A DNA stretch of 64,000 nt from Cotesia glomerata (taxonomy: Eukaryota; Arthropoda; Insecta; Hymenoptera; Braconidae), in NCBI RefSeq assembly GCF_020080835.1, contig NC_058164.1, positions 20,950,688-21,014,687 on the forward strand, written 5' to 3'. The translations under genes were made by a program, and so were the position numbers. The notes below the pieces were generated by a model, which had not been told where the DNA came from, made no database searches, and worked only from the letters and a program-made list of their open reading frames with translations. This document shows, piece after piece, positions 23,301 to 35,000 of this stretch. The stretch's first letter is position 1. Every line of letters starts with the position of its first letter.

Positions 23301-25429
23301 ATTAACATGATCAGGCCAATAAAGAGGTTTACTTTTTCTTTGATTTATTTAAAATGAAGTGTTTTGTTTATATTTTGTTATTTATAATGTGATCCCCGTT
23401 TATGACCCTGGACTCCGGCGAGCAAATTTCGAGCCGGGGATTAATTAGATAGAATTATTTGAAAACGTGGACGTTACGATATGCTAAAATGTTGGAATCT
23501 TGAGTTTTTGGCGATACCTTTGTGTTCGCGCTTAAGAAATTCAATAACATTCTAGCACAGTGTCATTCTGGTCAAAATAGTAAAAAAATCAATTGCAAAA
23601 TGTAGGCCATTTACAACTTTTGTCTTTTGATACAAAATTCGATTTCACTTAAAAAAGAAATTTGATTCGACACACCTCAAAATTCTTGTTATAAAAAATA
23701 CATCATCTAATATGATTTACTTTGAAAAACAGAATTATCATTAGCCGTCTATAAGTTTTTGTACACGGAAAGAAATTTTCTTTAAAATTTACCCTTAAAT
23801 TAACGAGAAAAATTACCGGACTGTATTATAATCGAGAGACACTACGGTGCTGCTTTACCATTTACTAGAAACAGAAATACTTTTTACAGTTGTGTGAGTA
23901 AAATCTACCGGAGTCTCCGGTAAAAAAAATTTTTTAATTTTCAATGCAGCTTACCGCACACATGGAATAGAATTATTATTGGACATATTGCTATTAATGG
24001 AATATTATTATTATTAATTTTATAGGTTTTATGTTTAAAAAAAATTTGATTTTAATTTAACAACATTAAAAGTTTTGTTTGATTTTTTTAATTCAATTCA
24101 TTTTTTTAGGTTATTTCACTTTACAATCTATATATATATATATAGAATGATAGCAAATATTTATAGATAATTGCGAATGTCATTAAAGCACACCTTTACA
24201 ATTAATAGTTAACTAAATGCATAAAATTTTATTATATAAATGTTTGTTAGAATTAACTGTAATTCAGTGTCAACTGATCACTGACATGTGAAATTTTGTA
24301 AACAGCTGAGAAGTCTACAGCGATTGCAGCGCTGCCTCAAAGTTGGTGGATAGTACCGTTACTTAGATTCTTTTTTACCGGAGACTCCGGTAAATTTTAT
24401 AGTAGTTTCAGTAAAATCTTTTGATTTTACTGTAATTTTTAAGATTAAATCAGTAAAAAGAACGTTTAATCTAATTAATTTTTTACGTTTATTATTTTTT
24501 ACCGGTATACAGTAAAAATTAATGGTACTTTTCTGGATTTTTTACATTGTTAATGTGAATAATTGTTGAAAGAATCGTAATTAGATCAGGAATTTACGAA
24601 TGTCCCACGATTACTGAGATTTTAATAGTAATTTTTAAAGAAAATTTCTTTTCGTGTAATTAATTGTTGTTGGTAAATTCACTAAAATTATGGTGATATA
24701 GTTAGCATTAGTGTGACAAAAAAATTTTTAAACATGGAAAAATATTCAAACAGTATTTTAACAGCGAACGTAAAGTTAAACTCTTCCAAAAGTGTTAATT
24801 CAACACCGCTTTGGGTATCACGATTTAATACCAGCGATATTAACACCTATACCATTTGGTTTTTTAGAGTATTCATTGATTAGAAATTAAAAAAACTGAG
24901 AAATAGTGAAGTATTTTTTTTTAATCTTTCCTTGAGATTTTTTTTTGTGTTTTCAGAAAAACATTAACATTTTGTTTTTCAATTTTAAAAAATGTTTTCC
25001 CATAAAAAATTACATATCACAGTCAATTTTTAAATGAAATTTATCACAGACTTCGAAGAATTTCTGATTTAAGTATATATTTGAAAAATATATTATGACC
25101 AAGAAAACTGAAAGTTAATAACTATTATAATTTATTACTTGAGTTGTTGGTAAGAGCTCTTTTACTATTGTAGTATTAAAAAATATTGCATTATTATCAT
25201 CAATGTAGGCATCCGGTTCTGTGAAAAATTCTTCATTGAAAAGTGGACAATCTATATCTTTGAGAAGTACAACAAAGTTTCCCTAGAAAATAAACAACGT
25301 ACTGTTAATATATTATGAAAAAAAAATTAAGTAAAAGTTTAAATGATACACGATCTTAATTATCAAAATTCAAAATACCTGTACGCTAAAAAATTGCGCT
25401 GTCAAAACAATTAGAGCACTCAAAATCAT
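17396..25429 (-). CDS. Gene 1, unit 1: small secreted protein, MD-2-related/DUF1091-like (tentative)
   Basis: Four coding exons on the minus strand: 25,379-25,429 (17 codons), 25,139-25,282 (48), 17,707-17,865 (53) and 17,396-17,539 (47 plus stop). All introns begin GT and end AG, and all are phase 0. The 165-residue product opens with a hydrophobic signal peptide (MILSALIVLTAQFFSVQ). Cysteines occur in DCPLFN, MPLCDMM and DNCPPKM. The C-terminal half (LC....P...GP.L..FGF.EDNCPP, then FPDDFPRNQY and KKLIIVNI) resembles secreted MD-2-related/DUF1091 proteins, which bind lipids or small ligands; I could not test this. Repeat X copies and an hAT-type element sit in the 7.3-kb second intron. No frame lesions are visible. 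Gene structure is well supported, the function is not. Confidence 0.8.
17866..18180 (-). other. Start of gene 1 intron 2
   Basis: Single-copy AT-rich intron sequence next to exon 3. It shows about 5 differences in 315 bp from unit 2 and provides a local neutral comparison for the exon. Contains a short aacggtgt...aacaccgtt inverted repeat near 17,915-17,955. Confidence 0.6.
18181..18690 (+). repeat. Repeat X, intact short copy in gene 1 intron 2
   Basis: Runs from gaaaacggttaatcctaaagg to agcgggaagtt with only a short (CA)n. Shared with unit 2 (46,230-46,741), so it predates the duplication. Confidence 0.65.
18979..21266. mobile_element. hAT-type non-autonomous DNA transposon (2.29 kb)
   Basis: The terminal inverted repeats begin TAGGGTGCTTCAT and are similar over about 300 bp at each end (18,979-19,300 and 20,945-21,266). 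An 8-bp target duplication TTGTACAT flanks it exactly (18,971-18,978 and 21,267-21,274). Eight-bp duplications and TAGGG/CAGGG ends are hAT features. No transposase ORF is present. The interior holds a 63-bp-arm hairpin, a partial repeat X (about 20,004-20,411) and a Helitron-body fragment (20,412-20,900). A truncated left half remains in unit 2 (47,030-47,308). Confidence 0.75.
19844..19983. repeat. Near-perfect hairpin with 63-bp arms
   Basis: Arms 19,844-19,906 and 19,921-19,983 are complementary at 62 of 63 positions around a 14-base loop. Lies inside the hAT-type element. Probably a small foldback insertion. Confidence 0.8.
22085..23762. other. Unit-1-specific segment, possible solo LTR
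   Basis: Absent from unit 2, where sequence equivalent to 22,084 joins that of 24,735 directly. 22,098-23,563 starts TGTAACAGAATG and ends CATTCTAGCACA, a TGT...ACA pair typical of LTR ends. It has a GC-rich middle with a ccctcaggg...ccctgaggg hairpin (about 23,030-23,061) and an AATAAA near 23,319. There is also a local ~90-bp duplication (gaacaagatttagtatggg) near 22,410 and 22,510. No convincing target duplication and no coding region, so the LTR idea is weak. Confidence 0.3.
23763..24657. mobile_element. Inverted-repeat DNA element (895 bp)
   Basis: The ends ACACGGAAAGAAATTTTCTT (23,763) and its near complement finishing cgtgt (24,657) form about 25-bp terminal inverted repeats. Internal accggagactccggta motifs are also palindromic. 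No ORF. Lies in gene 1 intron 2, in the segment missing from unit 2. Confidence 0.6.
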
Positions 25430-25780
25430 TTTTGGGTAAAACTTGTCTCAGCGAAAAATATATTAAGTAATTTCGTCGATAAACTGTAATTATAAGCTCC
25501 GGAAACTATTCCCTGAAAATTGCAACTAAGACAAGTGACTGCTATCGAACAGTATAAACACCATACTTTATCAAAGGAAACTTACATAAACTCACTACAT
25601 GAGGCTGTAAATAAAATCAGCTATCTAATCAATTAATCAATCTTCTATTTATTTCCAATCATAAAATCATTTTTCGACGATGAATATCATATTGAAAATC
25701 GCGATTTTGATATAGAGTCGGATTGAAAATTACAAAGACAATCTTGCTACAATCAAAAAACTGTTTTAAAATAACCTTCA
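25430..25780 (-). promoter_or_regulatory. Probable upstream region of gene 1, unit 1
   Basis: Directly precedes the start codon on the minus strand and is conserved with unit 2 (48,331-48,690). No strong TATA box could be singled out. Unit 2 has a ~13-base insertion near 48,463 in this region. Confidence 0.3.
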
Positions 25781-25795
25781 GATTATGCTTTGTTT

Positions 25796-26330
25796 CCTAT
25801 ATTGGCTACCCACACTGAAAAAATATATATACGCATATATGCTGACAAAAATACATATACGTCGTACATATAAAATATATACGCCACATACTTTTTTTTG
25901 CCCCCGTATATGCGGCATATATTTTTTTTCAGTACGGGTAATCCATATATATAGCGCCTACACGGGAAAAAAACAAGATTTAACTGGCTTCCATCTTGGA
26001 TGGAACCTAGTTCCATCTATAGTGAAACAAATTTACAGATGGTAACTACTTCTATGTAGATTGTAGTGCGTCGAATCTTTTTTAAACTCAGTGCCATCTA
26101 AGATTTATTTATCTCAGATGGTTGTCAGTACTACGCACATGCTCGTCAGTCCCATCTTACATAGCAGTGGCTTCCATTTGGAATTGTATTAGAATCTATC
26201 TGTAGATAGTACCTATTTCTACATTATCATTTAAACCGTTTCCATCTTTCCATCCAACATCTCTGATAGCCACCTTACCTATAACGTACTGTCAATTTAC
26301 GTCCGTAATTTGAAGCAAACTTGACGGAAA
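25796..26330. other. AT-rich palindromic spacer and ccatct/agatgg repeat
   Basis: 25,796-25,960 contains several tatata and gcatatatgc palindromes. This includes the target site (about 25,870) that is interrupted by a Helitron in unit 2. 25,985-26,190 is rich in ccatct and agatgg words, which suggests an inverted-repeat element. In unit 2 an hAT fragment replaces much of this part. Confidence 0.4.
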
Positions 26331-26537
26331 GAGTTGGCAAAGCAAGTGATTACCTATTAGTAACCTATAACTTACTCTGCAAATGGACGTCAATACTTGG
26401 TGTACAAGTATTTCTGTCAAATTGTAGTAAAGTTGAAAGGAAATTTAACTACAAGTTTGATTGGTAACTTATATTCAAGTTGCGGACGTATATTTCTGTC
26501 AATTTGCTTACAACTGTTGTTGAATGAAGAATTACCG

Positions 26538-26716
26538 CGAACTTGATATTAAGCGTGTTCAGCCGAACTAAGTCCTGAGTAAACTTAGTAAGATATGTAT
26601 AGTATAGTAGATAGATATATGTATAGCAGGGAATGCTTTGACTATACTTAGGCTAACTAAGTTTACTCAGGACTTAGATCAGCTGAACACGCTCATTAAG
26701 TTAACCGCAACTGCTA
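26538..26716. repeat. Foldback with ~55-bp arms, unit 1
   Basis: The left arm (gcgaactt..., gcgtgttcagc, actaagtcctgagtaaactt) and right arm (aagtttactcaggactta, gctgaacacgct, ...aaccgc) are imperfect complements separated by ~65 bp of tatagta-rich sequence. Duplicated in unit 2 at about 51,950-52,125. A 60-residue ORF over the right arm is probably fortuitous. Confidence 0.6.
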
Positions 26717-26829
26717 GAAGTCAACTACTTACTGAGAAAGCGCTGGCTATCAGGCATTGGTGTCACTACTATGAAAGATTTAACTCGCTATCATCTCAGA
26801 TTGAACTAAGTCCCATCTAATTATTTTTA

Positions 26830-26993
26830 ACTTCCCACTAAGAAAATTAAAAATTTTCAAAAATCGGAAAGGTATTGGTTTTACCCCGTTTTTCGAAAAT
26901 CGAGTTTTCATCAAATCTTGAAGTTTTGAGGTCCTAGGGAGCTTCCCTGAATGTTTTCGCGATGATGTCCGTATGTCTGCATGTCTGTATGTA

Positions 26994-27084
<91 letters not shown>

Positions 27085-27589
27085 AAACAAAAATTGTTTT
27101 CAAATGTTTTTTTGGAGTAACTTTTAAACGGCTTTACCGATCAATTCCAAAAACTAATCGGCTCTTGACATCAAAAACCACGTCGATCGCCGCCAGTCCG
27201 GTTAAAATCGGTTGATTCGTTCGTGAGTTATCGTTGACGAAAGAAAACCGAAAAAAGTGTTTTTTCGGAATTACTCCGAAATTTTTTGTTCTATCAATTT
27301 AAACTTGACGATTCTTCATGAAGCTTAAAAAACTGCATCGAATGCCACCAACCGCGTGAAAATTGGTTCATTCATTCAAAAGTAATTGCGATTTGAAAAT
27401 TCAAAAAATAGTGTTTTATCAAACGTCTATCAGACTTTTGAGCTCAGAAAGCTCAAAACTACACGAAAATTATATTTTTAAGTTCGAAGAGCTCAAAAAC
27501 GTCATAAGTGCAATTACAAACGTTTAGGTATAGAATTGGCGCAAGGTTGCAGGGATGGCCTTCAGGGTCAACCGTTTTCCTAATTTTTT
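26830..27589 (-). repeat. Repeat X, minus orientation, uninterrupted (unit 1)
   Basis: Complete landmark order: aacttccca hairpin, aggtcctagg block, (GT)n at 26,988-27,083, cttttaaacggctttaccgatc, ctcgaagagctc palindromes, and ggatggccttcagggtcaaccgtttt. Unit 2 lacks the part from the microsatellite onward (about 27,080-27,650). Confidence 0.75.
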
Positions 27590-27755
27590 TTTATCGAGTT
27601 ATGCGTCTTTGAATTAGAGGGGAGAAAGAAAAAGCCGTGTCCTCGTCACCATGATTTCTACCCTTGCGGTCATCTGAAAAATAAAACAATGATGGATTCT
27701 TGATTAGTACGAATGTCGCTCTCGCATGAATCAATAAAACTGAAAAAAAATTTTT

Positions 27756-27920
27756 AACTTCCCGCTAAGAAAATCAAAGATTTGCGAAAAATCGAAGATT
27801 TTCGAAAAATCAGGAAGTTATTGTTTTCACCCCGTTTTGCAAAAATCGAGGTTTCAACAGATCTCGATGTTTTGAAGTCCTAAAAAGCTTAACTGACTAT
27901 TTTTACGATGATGCCCGTAC

Positions 27921-27993
<73 letters not shown>

Positions 27994-28112
27994 CCTTAAA
28001 TAAATTTTGAACGGCTTTACCGATTTGATTGCAGTTGGTGTCATTCGAAAGGTCTTCGCCAAACTTAGATTTCCTGTAAGTTGGAACCGATTCGGACCAG
28101 TAGATTTTGAGA
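27756..28112 (-). repeat. Repeat X fragment left of family B element, unit 1
   Basis: aacttcccgctaag hairpin, gatgatgcccgtacg, (GT)n at 27,920-27,990, gaacggctttaccg, gattcggaccagtagattttgag, then the family B sequence starts abruptly. The equivalent in unit 2 is 52,541-52,899. Confidence 0.65.
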
Positions 28113-30959
28113 ATTGCAGACGAAACTGGCACGGCAGCAATTTGGATTGTGAACACAAAGAACGTTACCGTCAACAACAGCGGAAGTGGAGCAGGTTTTG
28201 TCTGGATTCAAACCCCGACAACCTACTTCATGAGCGTCTATCTCTCACCTAACGAAGGGATTAGTGTGTTCCGACAGAAACTGGCAAATATAGAAGATGC
28301 GGTCACTAAGTTCAACGGCGAAGTCATCGTAGCCGGAGACTTCAACGCTAAATCGGCTAAGTGAGGCACTGCTTTCTCCGACACCAGAGGTAATGAGGTC
28401 GCTGACGTCACGGCTAGACTCGACCTAATAGTGCTGAACACCGGGAGCACTACAACCTTTAGAAGACCAGGGTACCAAGAGTCCATCCTCGACATTTCGT
28501 TGGCGACTCCAAGGACTGCCAACATGATCGAAGACTGGACTGTATCCGAAGAATACAGTGGCAGTGACCACCAGTTTGTGACATTCAACGTTGGATTGTC
28601 ATCTACTCCGGTTTCACAATGCGACCTTTCTAAGCGGAAGTGGAATACCAGAAGGCTTGATCCAGAGGCATTGCGAGCTTCACTTGCACGAAGCTGGTCT
28701 ATCCTTCAGAACAACCCGACTCCGAATACTTGCAGCGAGACGGAAAAGGCAATGCTAAATATGATGAAGGAGATTGCTGCCGCATGTGACGCCTCTATGC
28801 CGCGGCTGAAAAATAGGAGTTTCCACAGGCCGGCGTACTGGTGATCAACAGACATAGCAGAACTTCGCAAAAGATGTCATAAGCTGCGTCGTCGCGCAAC
28901 GAGAGCCGCTAAACGCTCCCCAAGCGAGGACTTGTATTCAAAAGAGTACAAGCAGGCCAAAAAGACGCTAAACCGAACCATTTAAGCAAGAAAAGCGATA
29001 TTGTGGACACAGATCTGTAATGATCTCGACAAGGACATCTGGGGCAAAGCCTACCAAATTATCACCAAACGACTTGGAAAGGCTTCACCAGAAGCGCCGA
29101 AGTCTCCTGCCTTAATGGACAGCATTGTAGCAGAGCTTTTCCCCAAACACCCGCCGCGGGAGAAGAAACACTACGCTAAAAACAGCGAAGGAACACCCTT
29201 CACTACTAAGGAACTACAAGACGCGGCCAAGTCACTCAAAACAGGAAAGGCACCTGGACCTGATGGCATCCCGGCAGCGGTGATCAAGATTGTAGCCCTG
29301 GAACACCCAGACATACTCCTGAACACCTACAACGCATGCTTGGCAACTGGCACGTTCCCCGCGCTCTGGAAGCAGCAGAGATTGGTTCTCTTAGACAAAG
29401 GAACCCCCGTAACACCTTCGTCGTTTAGACCACTCTGTATGCTAGACATTGCTGGAAAACTGCTTGAGAAGCTCATACAAGGGAGACTTCGCAACGACAT
29501 CGACCGTGCTGGAGGTTTTGCCACCAACCAGCATGGCTTCCGGAATGGTCGTTCGACAGTCGGAGCGATCGAGAAAGTTATAATGACAGCAACACAAGCA
29601 TAGTCTGGTAGCCTCAAAGCTCGTAAAGTATGTCTCCTCCTCACGTTAGATGTCAAAAACGCATTTAACAGCGCAAATTGGAGAGACATTTTAGATGCTC
29701 TGGAGCACAAGTTTGACGCGGAGCCAGAGAATCTGGCACTAGTCGACAACTACCTGGACGAAAGAAAGCTAATAGCGGAAACTACGGAAGGCCCACAAGA
29801 ATACGCCATAACGGCTGGCGTACCGCAAGGCTCAATAATGGGGCCTGATCTATGGAATGCGGACTACGACGAGCTTCTTGAAATCTCGTTACCAAAGCAA
29901 GTAGAGCTAACGGGCTTTGCAGACGACGTTGCGGCCACGATAGTAGTAGACAGCGTAGAAGAGGCCGAACCTGCCGGGAAACCATTGACGCCGTCGAGAC
30001 CTGGCTTGATAAACACCACCTGAAACTCGCCAAGCATAAAACCGAGATAGTTGTTCTGACACGTCAAAAATGGTTCCCAAAAGATATTCGCTGTGAACAT
30101 GGAAGAAACAACACTGACGTCAACAAGGGCCCTGCGCTATCTAGGGGTAATGATAGACGAGAAACTATCTTTCCGCGAACACCTTGACAGTGCATGCAAG
30201 AAAGCCAGCAAGATGGTGTCTAGCCTAGCAAGAATCATGACCAACACTATGGGACTAAGAACCAACAAGAGAAGAGTTCTTCTAGAAGTAGTCCACTCGG
30301 TACTGCTTTATGGACCAGAAATATGGGCAGACATATTGAAACAGAAGACTTACCGACGAAAAATAGCGGCAGTGCAGCGGCGAGGCGCTCTCAGGGTTGC
30401 CTGCACCTATCGAACGATTTCCGAGGCGGCTATATTGGTCATTGCGGGAGCCGCACCCATCGACCTACTCGCGTTTGAGAGAGCGAAACTCTATGACGCT
30501 AAAAACAGTAACGAAAACATGAAAGACGCAAGAACGAGGATAAAAGCTGAAACGCAACAAGAGTGGCAGGACCGATGGACATTAGGAGAGACGGGCAGAT
30601 GGACGGCACGCCCGATCCCAAACATCAACGTCTGGCTTTCTCGGGAATACGGAGAAACGGACTTTTTCTTGACCCAGCTATTGACGGGATACGGGCAGTT
30701 CAATGCCCATCTTTTTAAGATGGGACTGCACAGCACACCAACGTGCAAATACTTCCCAGACAAAATTGACAACGTCGAGCACACGTTCTTTGAGTGTGAC
30801 CGGTGGAAGGACTACAAAAGCAGTACTGATAAAACTATTGGCACCACGCTCTCCTCTGAGGGCTTAGTAACCTGCATGATCAAAAAAGAAGATAACTGGT
30901 CAGCTGTCGCAGCCTATGTGCAGCGTCTTTTAAAGGGAAAAATCGCAGAAAGAGACTAG
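28113..30959 (+). pseudogene. Family B ORF2 (endonuclease-reverse transcriptase), multiply broken
   Basis: Frame 3 reads endonuclease motifs AGDFNAKSA and GSDHQF, then RT motifs GPDGIPAAVIK, QHGFRNGRSTV, LDVKNAFNSANW, GVPQGSIMGPDLWN and FADDVAATI. Four in-frame stops interrupt it: TGA at 28,362 and 28,842, TAA at 28,983, TAG at 29,601. Three of these correspond to Trp codons in relatives. A 4-base loss near 29,970 and a further frameshift near 30,085 follow. The final frame (30,093-30,959) encodes the thumb and a C-terminal finger. One finger cysteine has become Phe (CKYF; CKYC in unit 2). Inactive. Confidence 0.85.
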
Positions 30960-31194
30960 TAACTAGGAGCAACCGTCGTGAGACGCAACATGGACTGGAT
31001 TGAAGTAATGCTAACGCGGTCCCGATCCAGTCTTCCCCGTAACATTTATGGGGAAAGAGAGAGGAGGATGTTTAGTTGGTATTGTTGTCAATAATATTGA
31101 CTTCCGAGTCCGACATACCCAGGACAAACATCTCGTCCTGGTATACGTAAATGTATTTGACCTCCTCTATAAAAAAAAAAAAAAAAAAAAAAAA
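28113..31194 (+). mobile_element. Family B R1-clade non-LTR retrotransposon, 5'-truncated (copy B1)
   Basis: Begins part-way through the endonuclease domain. It carries RT and C-terminal regions and a ~210-base 3' UTR (30,960-31,170) with aacatctcgtcctgg. It ends in poly(A) (31,171-31,194) followed by (CATA)n. The same truncation point and flanks occur in unit 2, so the insertion preceded the duplication. Confidence 0.85.
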
Positions 31195-31361
31195 CATACA
31201 TACATACATACAGCTGCACGGACATCATCGCGGGAATAGTCAGGGAAGCTTCCTGTGACCTTAAAACGTCGAGATCTGATGAAAACTCGATTTTCGTAAA
31301 ATAGGGTAAAAGCATTAACTTCCCGATTTTTTAAAATTTTCAATTTTCTTAGCGGGAAGTT
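31195..31361 (+). repeat. Repeat X right-hand fragment after family B element, unit 1
   Basis: (CATA)n, gcacggacatcatcg, aagcttcctgtgacctt, gatgaaaactcgattttcg and the gcgggaagtt hairpin. The family B copy is thus bounded by two repeat X ends in opposite orientation. Confidence 0.65.
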
Positions 31362-31367
31362 AAAAAA

Positions 31368-31945
31368 TTAGGAAAACGGTTGACCCTAAAGGCCATCCCT
31401 GCAACTTCCCGCTACCTCCATACCTAAGTGCTCAACAATTCACTTATTTTTTAAGCTCTACGAGCTCAAAAATATAATTTTTGAGTAATTTTGAGCTCTC
31501 CGAGCTCAAATAAATCGCTGTTCTGTGCTTTTGAGCTTTTCGAGCTCAAAAGGCTAATGGAAGTTTTATAGAACAACTTTTAAGTCAGTTTTAAGCGTAA
31601 ACTGGTCAGACTAAAAATTTCATAGAAATTCTGAAAAAAACATTTTTTTTAATTTTTTTCGACAACGATATCTCACGAACAAATCAACCGATTTTGACCA
31701 TACTGGTGGCAATCGACGTGGTTTTTTGAGGTTGAGAGCTGATTAGTTTTTAGAATTGATCGGTTCAGCCGTTTAAAAGATATTTCAAAAAAACGAATTT
31801 TTGGAAATTTTATTTTTGAGATTTTTCAAAATTGATTGACTCAAATTTTGTAAATTAATATTAGAATTCTAGGGGCAAAGGAACTCTTCAGAACGCCGCT
31901 TATTTCGATCGAATCGGATGATCCGTCCAAAAGTTATGAGAGATT

Positions 31946-32002
<57 letters not shown>

Positions 32003-35000
32003 TAGCTGTTACCCGCCCGCTCCGCTGGGCACTTTATAGAATTGTATTTTTAGATCTAGACTTGAAATTTAATTGGAGTATTGTTTTGACTTGCACAGAT
32101 TCCAAATTCCATCGGATTGGCCTGTATTTTTTATCTATGTGATTATTCTAGCTAAAATGCATTGTAACTTTCAATGTGCAATCACTATAACATTCCTGTA
32201 TCTTTCATCCAAAAATGAATATCAATTGACACGAAGAAAAAAATTTGAAATGAGCATTGAAAGTTTCAGTTAAAGTTATTGCAGGTCTCATAATTGTAGT
32301 TGCAATCTTTCTAGCTGAAAGTGCGACTAATTTTGCCTTTGATTAAAAATTTCTCCGTGACATCAATTATTCATAGAAAATTATTTGTGCATGGTTTTTA
32401 TAAATTTTCTTATAATAAGCAGCCAAATTTCTTTTCCATACCTCAAGTGTTTAGAACATGCATTGATTTTAATCTGTTATATTCCTGCGATCCCGTAATA
32501 AGAACAATTTATCGATTATGTGATCAATAAAAATAAAATGTATGTAAAATTCTTAGTCCGTTGACCGAATAGCTACATGTAATATTAAATTTTGAAAACC
32601 TTACAATGACTTTTTCGCCGCTGCCAAAGAGACGATTGTTGAAAGAAAATATAATTATTAAGAAAGCAAAATATTTAATCCGTTGAACTTGGAGGCCATC
32701 CCGGTAATTGCCTGTTTCTCTTAAGATTCTATCAAATTTTATATCTGTAGGAACTGTATTCGAAGAATATGAATTTTTTGACAATTGTCACTCCCGCACT
32801 CCTATGTAGGGGAGGAATTTCGTAAAATCATATTCGAGATGATTTCTACATTATAAATAAAAGATTCCAACAATACTTCGAGTCCATAGAAACTATTGAT
32901 TGGAAATGAGAGATTTTCATTGTTAATGCCCCCGCAATCCCTTTTGGATTTAGAATTCGAGAAAATCCATTCTCAGCTGAATTTGACATCGTACAAAAGA
33001 TTCCTACCAAATTTAGAGTCCTCAGACGTTACAGTTTGGAAATTCAAGTTTTAGATTTTAACACCCACCCCCGCAATCCCTATCGGAAGTAGAATTCTTT
33101 GAAATCTGCTTTGAGATGATCTCCTCATGACAAATAAAAGATTCCTACCTAATTTCGAGTTTGTAGAAGTAACAGTTTGGAAATGGAAATTTGAAATTCT
33201 AACACCCACCCCCGCAATCCCTGTCAGAAGTAGAATTTACTAAAATCCGTTTTGAGATGATTTCTACATGACATATAAAAGATTCCTATCAAATTTATAG
33301 CTTTTAGAAGCTATATTTCAGAAATTAAGATTTTTTATTGTCAACACCCACCCCCGCAATCCTTATTCGGGGTGATTTGTCATAAAACCCGCTCTCAAAT
33401 TATTTCTAAATCATATATAGAAGATTCTTACCAAATTTGGAGTCTATAAGAGCTATATTTTACAAACGGAGTTTTCATTATTAACGCCCCCGCGATCTCT
33501 TTTTGGGGTTGGAATTTGATAAAATTCATTCTTAGCTGAATTTGACATCATACACGAAGATTCTCACCGAATTCGGAGTCATTAGGAGTTACAGTTTAAA
33601 AATGAAAATTTTAGATTTTAACACCCACCCCTACAATTCCTATCGGAAGTAAACTTCATTGAAATCCATTTTGAGACGGTCTCTAAACACCCACTCCCGC
33701 GATCATTATTGGAGTTGATTCGATCGTTGTAAAATCCGTTCTTAGATAATTTCTAATCACATATAGAAGATTTCTACTAAATTTCGAGCTTATAGAAGCT
33801 ATAGCTTGGAAATTTAAAATTTTAATTGTTAACACCCACCCCCGCAAACTCCTGTGAGGTGAGCTATCTTAAAATTCATTCGAATATTATTTCTACATCT
33901 CTAACAGAAAATTCCTACCTAATTTAGAGTCTGTAGGAGCTATAGCTTGAAAATTAAAAATTTTCATTGTTGATACCCACCCACGCAATCTTCTGTGGGG
34001 TAGGATATCGTAAAATTCGTTCATAAATTATTTTTATATCACTTTCAGAAAATTTCTACAAAATTTGGAGTCTGTAGGAGCTATAGCTTGAAAATTAAAA
34101 ATTTTCATTGTTAATACCCACCCCCGCAACCCTCTGTAGGGTGAGATATTGTAATATTTATTTATAGATTATTTCTACATTTCTTACAGAAGATTCCTAC
34201 TAAATTTGGAGTCGATAGGAGCTATGGTTTAAAAACGGGAATTTTTCATTGTTAACGCCCCCGCTACAACCCCCCTTGTCGATAAAATTTCGTAAAATCC
34301 GTTCTTAGCTGACCTCTACTCGGCGAAAGGAATATTCCTACCAAATTTCAAGTCTCTAGGTCTTATAGTTCCAGAGATATCGTGATGAGTGACTATCTAT
34401 ATCTATAGAAAGTCTCCTATATATATATAGAAGATTGAAAGAAAAATTAATTAATAAAAACTATTTAATTTTTTCATCTAAAAGATAAAGAAGTAAAATA
34501 TAAAAACTTACGTATAATATTGTGACAAATCAAATCGATTATTAATTGGAAAGTTATTCAATAACTGATCCATGTTAAAAATAAAATCTTTATTAGGTTA
34601 TCGAAATCAAAATTAGATGATTAATAAATAAATGGTCATATGCGCTTTTCAATATTCGATTAACTTCACTTCACTTCCAATTCATTTGTTTCTTCTTATG
34701 AAAAAATAAATTAACGAAAAAATATCATCAATAGATTAAAAGAGATACAAATTTTTTAATTTTTAACACTCCCGTACGCCCTCTGTAGGGGAAATTTTAT
34801 AAAATATAATTTGTTTTATTTTTAAAATGACAAATGGAATATTCGGGCGAAATTTATATACCCATACAGAATAGATTGAAAATGTAAATTTTTTTAGGTT
34901 AACACCCCCAAAATTGTCTCTAGAGGGGATTTTCATGATGTAAAAATTTATACGATGCCTATGTGCTATTATGAATGTTCATATTAAATTTCAAGACCGT

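Noticed and set aside
26638..26820. 60-residue ORF conserved in both units (also 52,049-52,231)
   Set aside because: Conserved because the units are duplicated; it covers a foldback arm and has no support as a gene.
27630..27750. Possible small exon (minus strand, after TTTTATTTTTCAG) kept in both units near 27,685 and 52,460
   Set aside because: Acceptor-like but no donor or family similarity. Considered as the missing gene 2 exon 4 and dismissed because it lacks the Pro/Tyr pattern.
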